Positions 1-11,129 of a stretch of DNA of 64,000 nucleotides are shown one piece after another. Position numbers and translations under genes: made by a program. Position 1 is the first letter of the stretch. Each line of letters begins with the position of its first letter. Source of the DNA: Chaetoceros tenuissimus (taxonomy: Eukaryota > Bacillariophyta > Thalassiosirophyceae > Chaetocerotales > Chaetocerotaceae); assembly GCA_021927905.1 (NCBI GenBank), contig BLLK01000029.1, positions 496,001 to 560,000 on the forward strand. Direction: 5' to 3'. The notes beneath the pieces are model-generated. The model had not been told where the DNA came from and made no database searches. It saw only the letters and a program-made list of their open reading frames with translations.

Positions 1-1343
1 TATTCCATCACAAAAGGGGTACCCGAGTCTCCATTTGCAGCAATCTTATCCATAAGGGGCACCGAAAAAGTATGCTCAATTCCCCATTGTTCTGATAATC
101 TCTTTTTATGACCTTGACCAAATATGCGAAGTTTATTCTTTTCTTGAGAGATTGACTCCTTCAACGACGATTTCACAACATCAACTAACTCTGTTGCAAA
201 ATTCTCATCTGTAAATCCCTTCTTCTGCAGAATTTCATCGAAAGCCTTGGTCATGATAGTTTCGTCAAATTTAGGTTCTTCATCAACCTCTAGATATGCC
301 ATATTTTCAACAACTGAAACACATGGAACATTGACAGAATCAAACATTTCTATCCCACGTTCTACATCGACAAAACTAAGTTCCTGGGGTGTTGTTACAA
401 TGACAGCTGCAGTTATATTCATCTTTTGACTTAAAGTAAGTTGAATGTCTCCAGTTCCAGGTGGCATATCTAAAATAAGATAATCAAGTGGTCCCCAGTA
501 AGTAAGACTAAGAAACTGGTCTAGTAACTGTGTAATCATTGGTCCTCTCATAACCGCACTGCCATCATTCACATACCCAAAACTTTTGCATTTATATTCC
601 ACATGGAAGGTGAGTTATTATTTCTTCTGATTACAAGAAATGTAACAGTATTGCCATGGCACTCACCTCATTAACTTCACACCATCTCTCTCTAAAGTCT
701 TAATCTGTCTCCCAACAAACTCAACAGCATCAGTATCAGGTTTCACCATAGTTGGTAAACTCGGTCCATATATATCTGCATCGAAAATGCCTACTTCAGC
801 ACCAAGTTTCTTCAAAGAGTAAGCAAGATTCACTGCTGTGGTAGATTTTCCTACTCCTCCTTTACAAGACGAGACTGCAATCACAGCTTTAACTTGAGAT
901 AATCCAAAAGGTGTATCTGGCGAAGCACCAATTCGAGCTGGATCCGGCGCAGTCATTGATACTCTTGCATCACCATTAGTGAAATCAAGAGAGTTCACAA
1001 GAGCTTCACATTCCGATTTGAATTGATCTTTAATCGGGCACGCTGGAGTAGTAAGTTCCACGTCGAAAGATACTTGGCGCGTTTCTTCATCAATTTCCAA
1101 GTTTTTGATGAATCCCAAAGAAACAATATCCCTTTCAAGATCAGGATCTATTACTGTAGATAATTTTGACAACACTTTGGTATCCCAATTACTTGGAATG
1201 TTATTGTCATCTGTTGATGAAAATAGAACTGAATTATGTTCATCTACAGCAAATGTAGGATATTTCGATGATGGAGCGAATGCAGCTGCGTGAAGGGCAG
1301 AATGAATCAGTGCTATAGCTAGAGAACTTTTTCCAAATTTCAT
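1..1343 (-). CDS. HCF101: HCF101-like plastid Fe-S scaffold P-loop ATPase (3' end outside window)
   Basis: This Mrp/NBP35-family ATPase probably loads 4Fe-4S clusters onto plastid proteins such as photosystem I. Exon 1 is 1343-667 and exon 2 runs from 582 off the left edge. The intron, 666-583, has GTGAGT..AG ends, and joining restores the family sequence SFGYVNDGS. The start is a signal peptide with an AAAFAPS motif, pointing to plastid import. Next comes a DUF59/MIP18-type domain (about aa 50-130), then the deviant Walker [10 protein letters not shown] (about aa 160). The later part reads on the minus strand as the family's DMPPGTGD and TTPQ region. A DUF59-Mrp fusion with a plastid leader is the HCF101 layout. 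The expected C-terminal DUF971 lies outside the window. Confidence 0.88.
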
Positions 1344-1740
1344 TTTGCAGATATGATAACAGTTGCGTTAGATGCCTATTGCTAAATAGATGTACCTATC
1401 CAACAATGAGTTTGAGCCTTTTCTTGCTTTGGCTGTGTGCGTATTATGTGTTATGTTGTGTTTTTTTGTGATGTACGTGAGTGTGTGTGGGTCATCTTTC
1501 TTTTCTCCTCCATCTCTTCTTCAACTTCAATCCGGATCTATTATGTACCCCTTCTTGCATAGGTGGTAGAAACTAGGTCCACATTCCAATTATTGTTTGT
1601 GAAGGGAAAATACAAAAACAATGATACCGTAAATGGTCATTATCTGCTGCAGTTTTATTAAGAAATGTACATACTACAAAAGTTTCAAATGAATATGGCC
1701 GCAAGTTTTCAATGATTCTACTGTTCAAATTATTTAGATG

Positions 1741-3601
1741 TTATTTGACATTCATTGCATTCATGATCATACCAACGTCAAACTTAAAGTTTCCAAATAT
1801 CTCTGTTGGTTTAGTTTCTGGAAGGTTGCGTACCCATTCTTTCATTGAAACGAAATGCTCATTTTCTTGTATCTTCAACTCGGATTTTCGTTCTACCTGG
1901 TCTATTTTTTGCTTTTGACTCCTTGATGTTATTTCTCTGTCTGTCATGAAAACATCAGAATTACTGTTAGGCTCGATGGCATCGACAGCTGGAATCACAC
2001 GAGGCTCACTCTCAATCGGAGAATCCCCACGCAACATAGTCAAGATAGCCAATCCTGAAGCATTTGATTTAATCCGATCATTCTTGTCATCGGACGTACG
2101 TCCAGATTTGTTGGAATGTTGATTCTTTGATTTGTTTTTAATCTCTTTACTTTCAGTCAAAGAAGTATCCTCTCCCCAAGGAGTATTTCCATTTGAAAAG
2201 AAAGGTTGAAAGTCACTGTCATCACCCGACTCTTGCCTATAAAGAGGTTGCAACTCTTTCGCATCAGGGGCACTTGCAATGTTACTAGCACCAGTATTCA
2301 TGAAGCCTCCACCAACAACTCGAAATGCATGAGGATCATTACCATCAAATCCTTTTGTAGCAAAGATTTGTGGGTTGCCATCGTATTCGATTTTCTTTCC
2401 AATCAATTTTTCATTGACCTTGAACATTTCTTCTTCACTCCACCTATTCTCCCCACCTACCTGCCCAAGGCCAGATTCAATAAGATCATCATTTGAGTCA
2501 CTGATGATACTTTTTGCTGGTGTTGCATTTCTACTTCCTCTATCTTTGCCTTTACTTCCTGCTCTCTTTTTACTGGTGCTCTTGTCTCTTTTCCCTGGAG
2601 TCTTATTTCTTCGATTTTTTACATTCTTTTTTATCCACCTTCGAAGGTGTGGGAGAAATGGCGCAACTGCAAATGATCTTTTTGGCAAATCATTCAATTT
2701 ATGCCATTCCACAGCACTTACTTCTTTGCGTGCAACTGGTGCAAATGGAAAATCATCAGGGACTCCATAACATATGAAACATGTTCGAAGCTTTCCACTT
2801 CCATCACTTTCAGTATACCGTAAAGCGTGGTCTTCGTTCAACATATCCCAAGGAAGATCTGAATTCACTTCCTGCATTGTCTTGGTTAATCCGAGTGTGC
2901 ACATTGGGTCGAATCCTGTTTCTTCATAAGTTTCTCTCGCTCCTGCTTCTATTCCTTTCTCGCCTTGGTTAACTTTTCCAGCAGGGAAAGTCCATGCTTT
3001 TGTATTATAGTCTTGACAGAGAATAACTGCTGTAGCCGATTTATTAAGAAGGATGGTTCCATAAGTTGAGATTTTGCGTCTATATCTAGAAAATTCTGCC
3101 CATAGTTCGTTAAACTGATCACAAAGAGGTGAAAGTAGCGGTGAAATCTCAAACATTTTCCTGCAAAAAGGTTGAAGCTTTTTGAACCTTGGAAGTGAAA
3201 CCTTTTGAATGGCTGCTGCGTAAGAAATGGTTTGCTGGCCATTTGTATCGCTAGTCTCATTATCCTCCATTTCGTCACAAATGATATCTTCGTAGAACCA
3301 CCACCCTGAGAAGATTATCAGTAATTATAAATAAAATATCTTATGCCTTGTCTAGAAAAGAATTTGTGATATACTAACCTTGCTCCAGTTGAAAGAAGAT
3401 TCGGTTAGAACTGGAAAGTTCCTCAATTGGTAGGTTTAGAATAAATCTTGTGTGAACATCTTCTAACGCATCTTTGAAAGCTTGCTCAGTTTTGGGAGAA
3501 AGCGATTGAGTGCCTTCAGTGTTGCTGTTTTTACTTGCAGCCCCCTTCTTTGCAGGCGTATTAGACCTACTTTTGGACTTTTTCGATGAGTTATTGGACA
3601 T
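1741..3601 (-). CDS. DCP2: mRNA decapping enzyme DCP2
   Basis: DCP2 is the Nudix hydrolase that removes the m7GDP cap from mRNA in the cytoplasm or P-bodies. Exon 1 is 3601-3379 and exon 2 is 3305-1741, with a 73-bp GT..AG intron. The spliced protein is 595 aa. The N-terminal regulatory box reads RFILNLPIEEL...RIFFQLEQGWWFYEDI across the splice junction. The Nudix box lies at aa 184-206 with the pattern G-x5-E-x7-RETYEETGF, which supplies the metal-binding glutamates. The C-terminal half (about aa 290-560) is disordered, rich in Lys, Ser and Asn, as is usual for DCP2. The start ATG is the first in frame. Confidence 0.93.
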
Positions 3602-4860
3602 AATATCAATACTTAGGTTGACTGTTAGAGTTTAGATTCCTCGATGTTATCTTTTTTTACATCAGTCCTCAGCAAGTGTTATGATGAGAGTAGATTAATG
3701 GAATTGTAATCAATAGAACTGAAAACTTGAACTTGCTTCTCAAACAACCCTGTAGACATGGCCAGAGTGAGCATTTCTTTGTCGACTAGCGTAGATCAAC
3801 GCAATAGGTTAGAGTGGTAAACTAATATGGTGTGAAACTTGGATATTAGTCTTATTGCTATGCTATTGAGTGGTGCGACATTGCTAGTCGCCTCGCCTGG
3901 GTGGGATGGTGGGATTTTTTAATTTCCCTTTTACTATTATGTATTGACTAAACTCAAGTTTAGATCTTCACGTGGTTAACAAAAGAAACTGAGATGAACA
4001 AGGAGTTGTTGGTATGTTGCTGTTGAGATAGCACTTGATGTGTGTCTATCTTCAACAGAATGCAATTCGACGTGTACTTTGTACATGGCTAGATTTGGAA
4101 TAGTGGCTATTCTCCTTGTGTGTTGCAAATCTACGACAAACAACAACATTTCAACGTCCTTGTTCGCTACTTTGCTGCTGCTATCTATACCATAATGGCT
4201 AGCTAGATAACATTGCTCTCCTCAAAATTGAAAATTGTAAATAATCAGGTTGCGGTGCAAAGTGGGGCCGCGCCTTTCACCCCTTTGATTGGCAAGCCAA
4301 AAACCTGTTTGATTTGTGCAACAAGCTTCCAAGAAGCCGGTCGTGTCCCCCGCGCTGAAGCGCTCACACCGTCGCAATGAAGGGCAACTACGTAACGTAA
4401 GATAGTATGTATTTTCAATCCCATTGATTCAAACCTTAAATGTGACAAAAAGCGGGGAATTGACCTGTCAATATGCATAATTTCGCTTGAATATGTTTTG
4501 AATTAATTTCTGCGACAGTCTGCAAAAAACGATAAATGTGTTTGTGCTCTTATCTCCACACACAAGAGCACAATTCCAAAAGCCTATATTGTCCCTAGTT
4601 AATATTGATATGAAGATTTCAATTTTAAACTATCAATACAGCATATTCTGAAATGGAGTTGGTATTAGGTTTGGAAGTTTCGTTTCTGCGACAAAATTCA
4701 AAAAAAAAATGTAGGTCTCAAATAGGGCATGACTGGCTCTTCAACGTATACGACGCGGAGGAGGAATATCGGGGCGCTGCCCCAACAAAAAGAAAATCTT
4801 AGAATATTGATTAGGTATATACCTAAGTACCTATTGCAAGAATTCATAATATACGTAGAT
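3602..4860. other. 1.26-kb intergenic gap with a GC-rich island
   Basis: No convincing gene is seen. A 77-codon minus-strand frame (4245-4478) has no recognisable domain. Positions about 4249-4385 are clearly more GC-rich than the surroundings. Near 4774-4787 a short GGGGCGCTGCCCC palindrome sits in AT-rich DNA. The phrase TTTCTGCGACA occurs twice (about 4508 and 4682). This could be the remnant of a small inserted element, but I found no clear terminal inverted repeats. Confidence 0.5.
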
Positions 4861-6007
4861 TTAGGTAGAATCAATCTTTGTGTCATACTGACATGTAGCT
4901 TCATCTCCCACGGCGTTTGCAAGATTTTCGACTTGAACATCTAGTAGGTTGATAAGTTTCAGTAGTGGCTCATTCCCTCCCAGTCTCTGAATTTCATTTT
5001 GAATATCAATTTTCAATGAGATGCATTTATCTCTTGTATATTTTAAGCTTCCAGCTTCTTTCATCAGCTTTTGTGCATACCTTTTCACATCAATATCTTC
5101 AGTGCGCTTCTTCAGGATTGATAAAAGTCTAGTGTCATTAGGTTCAGAGTTCAAAATACAATGAATGATTGGGTAGCTAAATTTGCCTTCTGTTAGATCT
5201 TCACAAAAAGACTTTGACTTGAAATATTCTTCATCTGATAAATTGATTAAATCATCTCTAATTTGGAAGTATAATCCTAGGTCATTGACAAGTTTCGTAA
5301 AATCCGTGCATTTATTATCAGTGGCAAAAGCTTGTATTAGACCAACTGCCAAACGAAATAACCCCCCAGTCTTGTCGACAACCTGTTTTTGTGGCAAAGT
5401 TTCTGAGTTAGTGAACAATTGAAAAATCAGAAAGAGAAACAAAGCAATCATAACTCACCATTTTGATGTAATCTTCTTCAGTAGGGCATTGTAAATTTTC
5501 TCTCCACATTATATCGTGACCTTGCCCGCGATGTAGATTCAACAACTCATTCACAAAAACTTGCATGGCATATGGGTTGTGCAGATTTTGGCATTTTTCC
5601 AGTGCAAGGAAATAGCAGTAATTTGCTGTATTGATTACTGTGGGAACTCCAAAAATATGATGAGCAACGGGCTGTCCTCGTCTAAGCTTTGAATTGTCCT
5701 CAATATCATCTACAAGTAAACTGCTGTTATGAAGATCTGCCACTATTTCCTTTATTGTACAGAGTGTATCTGGTGATTCAACTTTTAACCATAGCTGGAA
5801 ACAATCAATTAATTTACCACGCACATCCTTCCCTGGAACTGAATTCACATAATGAAAAGCTTCAAGAAGCCTGTCATCTGGAACGTGTTTCGTGAAAGCG
5901 CCTTTCTCATTCATCAAATAATTGGTATTAATTATCCGTCTGGAAATGGATGTTGATTGATGGCAAACCACAAGATAGTGAAATATATTGTAGTGTTGAT
6001 GGATCAT
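4861..6007 (-). CDS. GGPS1: Geranylgeranyl diphosphate synthase, GGPS1 (type III) class
   Basis: This short-chain prenyl synthase should condense IPP with allylic diphosphates to give C20 GGPP for protein prenylation and other isoprenoids. Exon 1 is 6007-5459 and exon 2 is 5382-4861 with a GTGAGT..CAG intron; the product is 356 aa. The first Asp-rich motif is DDIEDNSKLRRG (about aa 100). The second is IRDDLINLSDEEY, followed by FCEDLTEGKFSYPIIH. These stretches closely match animal GGPS1, so this looks like the cytosolic eukaryotic type, not a plastid cyanobacterial type. No plastid leader is obvious. The extended N-terminus before KHVPDDRLLEAF is unlike the family, and translation may begin at the ATG at 5914. 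Confidence 0.88.
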
Positions 6008-6295
6008 GATGCTACCAATATCTATTACGAACACCAGAGAATGAGCAGAAGGAAGCAGAAGAGACAAAGAAAGACACTCTAAGTCTCAATGAAAACATAC
6101 TACGAACAGACGAGGGAGGACCAACGTCACTCCTACTCCTTTCCTCCTCTGCCACCACCAGCCAAACAAGTTTGAAAACACAAAAGTGAACGTATTGTAC
6201 TACTTCAACTAATCGGGGTTGAGATTCTACTACCATTAATTATTGCAAAGTCTACCCGACTGACTCAATTCGAACATTAATCTATTGTAATTACG

Positions 6296-7752
6296 ATGGA
6301 GGACTCAAGCAAAGACGGATCAGATCCAACTATGAGTGACACTAAGGATGTATCAGTCACTGTACCCTTGGCAAATGACAAAGAAGAAAAGACAGTGTCT
6401 AATGTTGAAAACGGTCCAAAAGAGGAAGAATTGGATACCGAAGATCCAAAAAGCGATGAATTGCCTCCGATTTCCGCAGAGCTAAATGAACTTGTGGTTC
6501 AAACTGATCAGGACGAAGACAACAGTAAAGAAGATCACCAATCATTTGCAAAACAAATTGGCAATTTTATGTGCGCTTTCTATACAAAGAATTCTTTCCT
6601 TGTTATGCTGCTTACAGCTATTCTGCTAGCATATGCATATCCTCCTCTTGGTGCAAGATATCTCGCCCCAAAAATTACTGCAACTTGGATAGCTGTTGTA
6701 ATGATATTTTTCTTATCAGGAATCAAGTTGAAGACAGAAGAACTCTCAAAAGCATTTTTGAGATTGAAATTTAATCTCTTTGTGCAAGTGTTCAACTTTT
6801 TAGTTGTTTCGTCTGTAGTATTTGGCTTCTCAAGACTTATGAAACATAGAAATGTACTTAGTGCAAGTTTAGCTGATGGAATGGTGATCTCAGCTTCTGT
6901 ACCAATCACTATTAATATGGTGCTCGTGTTGACAACAAGTTCAAATGGTGACGAGGCAGCAGCTGTATTTAATGCTGCGTTTGGAAATCTTGTTGGTGTT
7001 TTCTTATCTCCAGCACTCATCCTTATGTATCTGGGAGTTCAAGGAGCAGTCGATTTGGGAACAGTTTTCTTCAAATTAGGTGAGTCGAGTCAAATGCAAA
7101 ATTTTGTAATTCAGCCTTGGTGATCCATAGTCTAATATATCTGTCTATTATCAGGGCTTCGTGTTGTTTTACCAATATTTGTTGGGCAATTGTTTCATAA
7201 ATTTTCCCCTAAAACGGTAGATTTTGTCAAGTCCAACAAAAAGAAGTTTTCCAAGTTCCAAGAATATGCCCTTGTCTTCATTGTATACACAGGTAAGTAG
7301 GCTTTCATTGTGTTCTACTCCGACTATTTCCTATTCTTATCCTGACCCCCCACAAATTCTACCACTTCTTAGTTTTTTGTAAAACATTTTCCGACGACGA
7401 TAGAAATACCTCTGCCGGTGACGCCTTCTTGATGATTGCGTTTGTGCTTCTTCTACTTGTTACAATGATGGCAGTAGCCTGGTATGCACTGAAACTTTTG
7501 TTTCCAAACGAGCCTAAACTGAGAGTGATGGGTCTTTTTGGTTGTAGTCATAAGTCAATTGCCATGGGAGTGCCACTAATTACAGCTATATACGAAGAAA
7601 ATCCTAATATTGGTTTTTATACTCTCCCGCTCCTAGTCTGGCACCCGATGCAGTTGCTAATTGGATCTTTTCTTGCTCCTCGTCTATCTGATTTTGTCGA
7701 ACGCGAAGAAAGTAGACTCAACTCGAACAAAGAGTCAGACGCAAACATTTAA
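6296..7752 (+). CDS. SLC10A7-like bile acid:sodium symporter family membrane protein
   Basis: Three exons (6296-7079, 7155-7292, 7373-7752) give a 433-aa protein; both introns have GT..AG ends and keep frame. An acidic disordered N-terminus of about 90 aa precedes a chain of some ten hydrophobic segments. The family phrases [42 protein letters not shown] and [15 protein letters not shown] match SLC10A7, which influences calcium and glycosylation in the secretory pathway. The transported substrate cannot be read from sequence. A plastid-located relative is possible, but no ASAFAP leader is present. Confidence 0.85.
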
Positions 7753-8057
7753 ATTAGCACCAGGTTCTATGTACATTTCAATAGAAAAACTCACATTTCT
7801 GTCATGAATTTTATAATTGCATTTTTGTTCCTATCGATCACATCATTACACAAAAATAGCCTACTTTATAGGCACGATGAGAACCCATTAGAGAAGCCCT
7901 ACAAAGCAGAGGAATGTTTCTGCGTATTGTATACCTTAACTCTTTTTTCATTAAACATAACATAAAAAATCTAGGTCACAACTTGCTGGGCCAAAGAGAC
8001 ATACATATCAGTACAGAGTATCTATTTCTCCATTAGAACTTCATCGTGAAAGAAAAG
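7753..8057. other. Intergenic, nothing recognised
   Basis: AT-rich spacer between two plus-strand genes. It should hold the SLC10A7-like 3' UTR and the next gene's 5' UTR. No repeat or RNA gene is seen. Confidence 0.5.
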
Positions 8058-8528
8058 ATGCTCAAAGCCGGATACAAGGAAGGTTTCTTTACCATACAGT
8101 GTAATGTTCCAGATTCATACTCAAGTAAGGAATTTGATTACATTCAAATCACTCAAACGCTTCAATACAAAGGAAGCAGTGTTGATGTAGTAGTGGCAGT
8201 ACAATTGTTAAAGACAACAAATAGGGGATTTGACATGCTCATACCTCCCTTGCCATCGACGACAATATCAAACAAAGATACAGAATACTTTGCGTCATTG
8301 ATCAATGCAGATGTATGTACTGAGATCATGCGATCAAATAAGTTCAAAATATGCGGTGGAATGGTTGATAATGACAAAAGGAGAGTATCTGCGATAAAGC
8401 ACCTTCATCTGAAAAGAATTGGTAAGATGCGAGGATGGATGAAAAGGTCTAAAATTGAACCGGCAACCATTGCTAAAACTGTCAGAAACGAAAAACACCT
8501 CAAGAAATATGTGGATGTCGAATGGTAA
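8058..8528 (+). CDS. Small basic protein of unknown function
   Basis: A 156-aa reading frame starts at the first ATG (8058). I do not recognise a family. The N-terminal 80 residues look like a compact mixed fold. The last 45 residues are strongly basic, with KRRVSAIKHLHLKRIGKMRGWMKR-type composition, which would suit nucleic-acid binding or a nuclear role. It lies between two plus-strand genes with room for its own promoter. A missing upstream exon is possible. The frame is real-looking because of its length in AT-rich DNA, but there is no homology evidence. Confidence 0.5.
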   Translation: MLKAGYKEGFFTIQCNVPDSYSSKEFDYIQITQTLQYKGSSVDVVVAVQLLKTTNRGFDMLIPPLPSTTISNKDTEYFASLINADVCTEIMRSNKFKICGGMVDNDKRRVSAIKHLHLKRIGKMRGWMKRSKIEPATIAKTVRNEKHLKKYVDVEW

Positions 8529-9183
8529 CAAAGCATATGCAAATGACACAAATGGAAGCGATTACTGTCCATGTACAGAATAATCCTAGAATTGTCCTGA
8601 GCCCTGAGCCCTGAGCTCTTCAAAATTTAAAATAACTTCTTATAGAGAGTATGTTTTGGAAGATCTATTACATTGTCATCAAACAAATCTATCATAGTTT
8701 AAGCACGCGATAGCTGGGGGGAAGAATCGATTGTGTTTTCACTTAAATACAATTTTTTGAAAAACAATGTTACTTTTCGTGCGATTTTGTGACATGGACG
8801 TCATAGTACTGAAAGTACGACAAAATCGATGTTGTGACATCACTAAATACCTCTAAAATCACAGCAAGGGTAGACAATGACTCCCTCTACTGGCAGAGTT
8901 AGAGTGAAATATCAAGGCGTGATATGCTATCGATGGTGAAATAGGCAACAATCGAGTTATTACCCTACACGAATAAGATTGAATAGCTTCAGAGCTTTTC
9001 ACTTTGAACAACTATAACTAAACAGAACAAGAATATTTTCTGACCTAAACCACCTAATCATACAACTTTTCTCTTCAGAGAGAACACTTCCGTTTCTAAA
9101 TTTACCTAGGTCTCCTATCCAATTCAAGCTATTTCTCAAAATCTCATCCGTTCATCTACCGTATATATCGACTACATTCACAA
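8529..9183. other. Intergenic, contains an imperfect hairpin
   Basis: Spacer of 655 bp. Positions 8782-8828 form an inverted repeat (CGATTTTGT pairing with ACAAAATCG, plus an inner GTACT/AGTAC pair) with a GACGTCA-like bZIP/CRE half-site in the left arm. A TATATAT stretch near 9166 may serve Mago nashi. A GAGCCCT triplet repeat occurs near 8600. Confidence 0.4.
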
Positions 9184-9717
9184 ATGTCAAGTACTCAAAA
9201 TTCAATCTCTGCAAGTGGATCGATAACTGACCCAACTTCATCGCGCACTGCTGCTTATTCCGAAGATATTTGCCATGATGAGTTTTACCTTCGGTTATAC
9301 ACGGGACACGAGCGTTTTGATGAAATGGAATTCATTCTTACTCCAAGTGGATTGCTCCAATATGCAAACATATCGAAATATCGTAAAGATACAATTATTC
9401 ATAAAGAAGTGTCTGTAAGCCCAGCTGTTGTTGACGAATTCAAGAGGATTGTACTTACATCAGGAATAAAATCATTGGATGATTCAAAGTGGCCTCTCTT
9501 CGATACGTCGAAAGAGACAAGACGACAAGAGCTTGAAATAAAAATTGGAAATGAACATTTAGCTTTTACTTGTGAAGAGATTGGAAGTTTAAGCCATGTT
9601 TTGAAGAGCAACGATCCTGAAGGATTGAAACTTTTCTATTACCTTGTCACGGATTTAAAATGCTTCGTATTCAGCTTGATTTCGTTACACTTCAAGATCA
9701 AACCAATACCTTGCTAG
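9184..9717 (+). CDS. MAGOH: Mago nashi, exon junction complex core protein
   Basis: Mago pairs with Y14 and locks the exon junction complex onto spliced mRNA. The 177-aa frame has an extra N-terminal tail of about 32 residues. It then follows the family closely: EFYLRLYTGHERFDEMEFILTPSGLLQYAN, the phrase KDTIIHKE, then RRQELEIKIGNEHLAFTC and DPEGLKLFYYLVTDLK. It ends in SLISLHFKIKPIPC, the conserved Mago C-terminus. The gene is intronless and the start is the first in-frame ATG. The Mago core is usually about 145 aa, so the domain is complete. Confidence 0.95.
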   Translation: MSSTQNSISASGSITDPTSSRTAAYSEDICHDEFYLRLYTGHERFDEMEFILTPSGLLQYANISKYRKDTIIHKEVSVSPAVVDEFKRIVLTSGIKSLDDSKWPLFDTSKETRRQELEIKIGNEHLAFTCEEIGSLSHVLKSNDPEGLKLFYYLVTDLKCFVFSLISLHFKIKPIPC

Positions 9718-9827
9718 CTAGAAGAAGACAGCTCGGAAGTTTGAAAAGTAATCAAAAAGCCGAACAAATGCAAACCAACTACTTGTTTTTAAATTATATC
9801 CACAATCCTATTACATTATTCTGTTTC

Positions 9828-10757
9828 TTAGTTTGATATATCCGGAAATGATGTAAGGGACTGTCTCATAAAATTATGCATAGCTGTACAACCTTCCTTG
9901 CACAATTCTCCAGCCTCAGATACTATATTTGGAGGAATGCTGCCTGTCTGATACCAAAACACAACTTCTTTCCAATTTTTCATCATCCCCATTGTAACCA
10001 CACCCTCAGCACTCAGTATTTCGGTAGATGTTGGATCTGCCAGCAATGAATATTGACCATTGTCAAATGTTGTTACTCCTGCGTTATCTTCATCATCTTT
10101 TGTTTCTACGCATAGAGACCTAGGGATTACAGCAACAGAAAATGCAGAAACTAAATCGTACACTTCAACTCCTGCATCGGCAAGGGCAAGACTTGCTGCC
10201 ACTACAGAAGCCGGGAGTATTGATCCATCATCCTGTAATATCATCACAAAAACTTCAACAACGTTCTTCATCAATAATTCTAGAGGTAGAGATGGTGCAA
10301 TGGCATCATGCAATCGCGAAGAGAGTTCAACTTCTCTTTTCTGTGAAGAAATATTGGAAAATGATGATGAATATCCATCCAAATTCTTTGCATGTGTCAT
10401 ATTTTCAATTTCAGAATGTTGCCCAAACTTTTGTGCAAATCGAACTTGACATGACAAAACTCCAGATGTTACAGACGCATCATTGGTTTGAGCACTATTA
10501 AATGGTCTAGGTCCATGGACAGAACAAAGAATCTTTGTATGTCCCAATTCTACCAGTGACGAGCCAGTTGAGTTTGAAAGTACATGTCTATCTATGCAAA
10601 CATGTCTAATTGATTTTGCATTGCGATGATTCTTTTCTACACCCGAAGATCTGGAAGTTGGATTGATATATTGTTTCTTTTCCTTCACCTGTTTGCCTTT
10701 CTCTTGTGCTGGAAGGGGTGTATAGCAATTTGAAAGAACCGTGTTGGCAGTTGGCAT
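9828..10757 (-). CDS. MTR3: RNase PH-domain exosome ring subunit, MTR3 (EXOSC6)-like
   Basis: The protein is a predicted non-catalytic subunit of the six-member RNA exosome ring. The 309-aa frame starts at the ATG at 10757. RNase PH features are the VELGHTKILCSVHGPRPF strand (about aa 70-90), a central SSRLHDAIAPSLPLELL helix and DGSILPASVVAASLALADAG followed by VEVYDLVSAFSVA. The ALADAGVEVYDLV phrase is the best match to MTR3/EXOSC6; RRP41 and RRP46 are the main alternatives. A lysine-rich loop near aa 20-45 precedes the domain. It is convergent with Mago, 110 bp away. Confidence 0.82.
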   Translation of the reverse strand: MPTANTVLSNCYTPLPAQEKGKQVKEKKQYINPTSRSSGVEKNHRNAKSIRHVCIDRHVLSNSTGSSLVELGHTKILCSVHGPRPFNSAQTNDASVTSGVLSCQVRFAQKFGQHSEIENMTHAKNLDGYSSSFSNISSQKREVELSSRLHDAIAPSLPLELLMKNVVEVFVMILQDDGSILPASVVAASLALADAGVEVYDLVSAFSVAVIPRSLCVETKDDEDNAGVTTFDNGQYSLLADPTSTEILSAEGVVTMGMMKNWKEVVFWYQTGSIPPNIVSEAGELCKEGCTAMHNFMRQSLTSFPDISN

Positions 10758-11129
10758 ATTGAAACCGCAATTTTGATACAGAAACGACAGCTGTTGATTT
10801 GAATTGATCCAGTTAGTAATCAATTTGGCTTGTTCCGCTCATCTTGCTAAACAAACCTCACGTTCAGAATGATTGGCTGGTATCTAAGCCCTCATCATTC
10901 TCTTCCCATTTTGAATTTGGGGGTCGCTATCAGCTCCCAACAATACATGAATAATCTCGTAAGGAATGTACGTCGTACCTTCCCCTCTCGCATTGGCATT
11001 TTGATGTACCATGTTGTTTCTAAGGCCTATGATACTCGTAATAGTAAAATATAAACTATATACTCGCACATATTGAGAATATTGTTTTAGAGCGATAACT
11101 CATAACGTATACATACTAAGAAATAAACA
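10758..11129. other. Divergent promoter region
   Basis: A 372-bp gap separates the start codons of MTR3 (minus) and the long coiled-coil gene (plus), so it must carry both promoters. No repeat or RNA gene is recognised. Confidence 0.4.

Noticed and set aside
2375-2770. 131-codon plus-strand frame
   Set aside because: Lies antisense within DCP2 exon 2; hydrophobic composition is the mirror of the Lys/Ser/Glu-rich host frame.
3801-3830. tRNA-like A box (GGTTAGAGTGGTAAACT)
   Set aside because: No matching B box or cloverleaf stems within the expected distance.
4245-4478. 77-codon minus-strand frame as a gene
   Set aside because: No domain, composition follows the GC-rich island and not coding bias.
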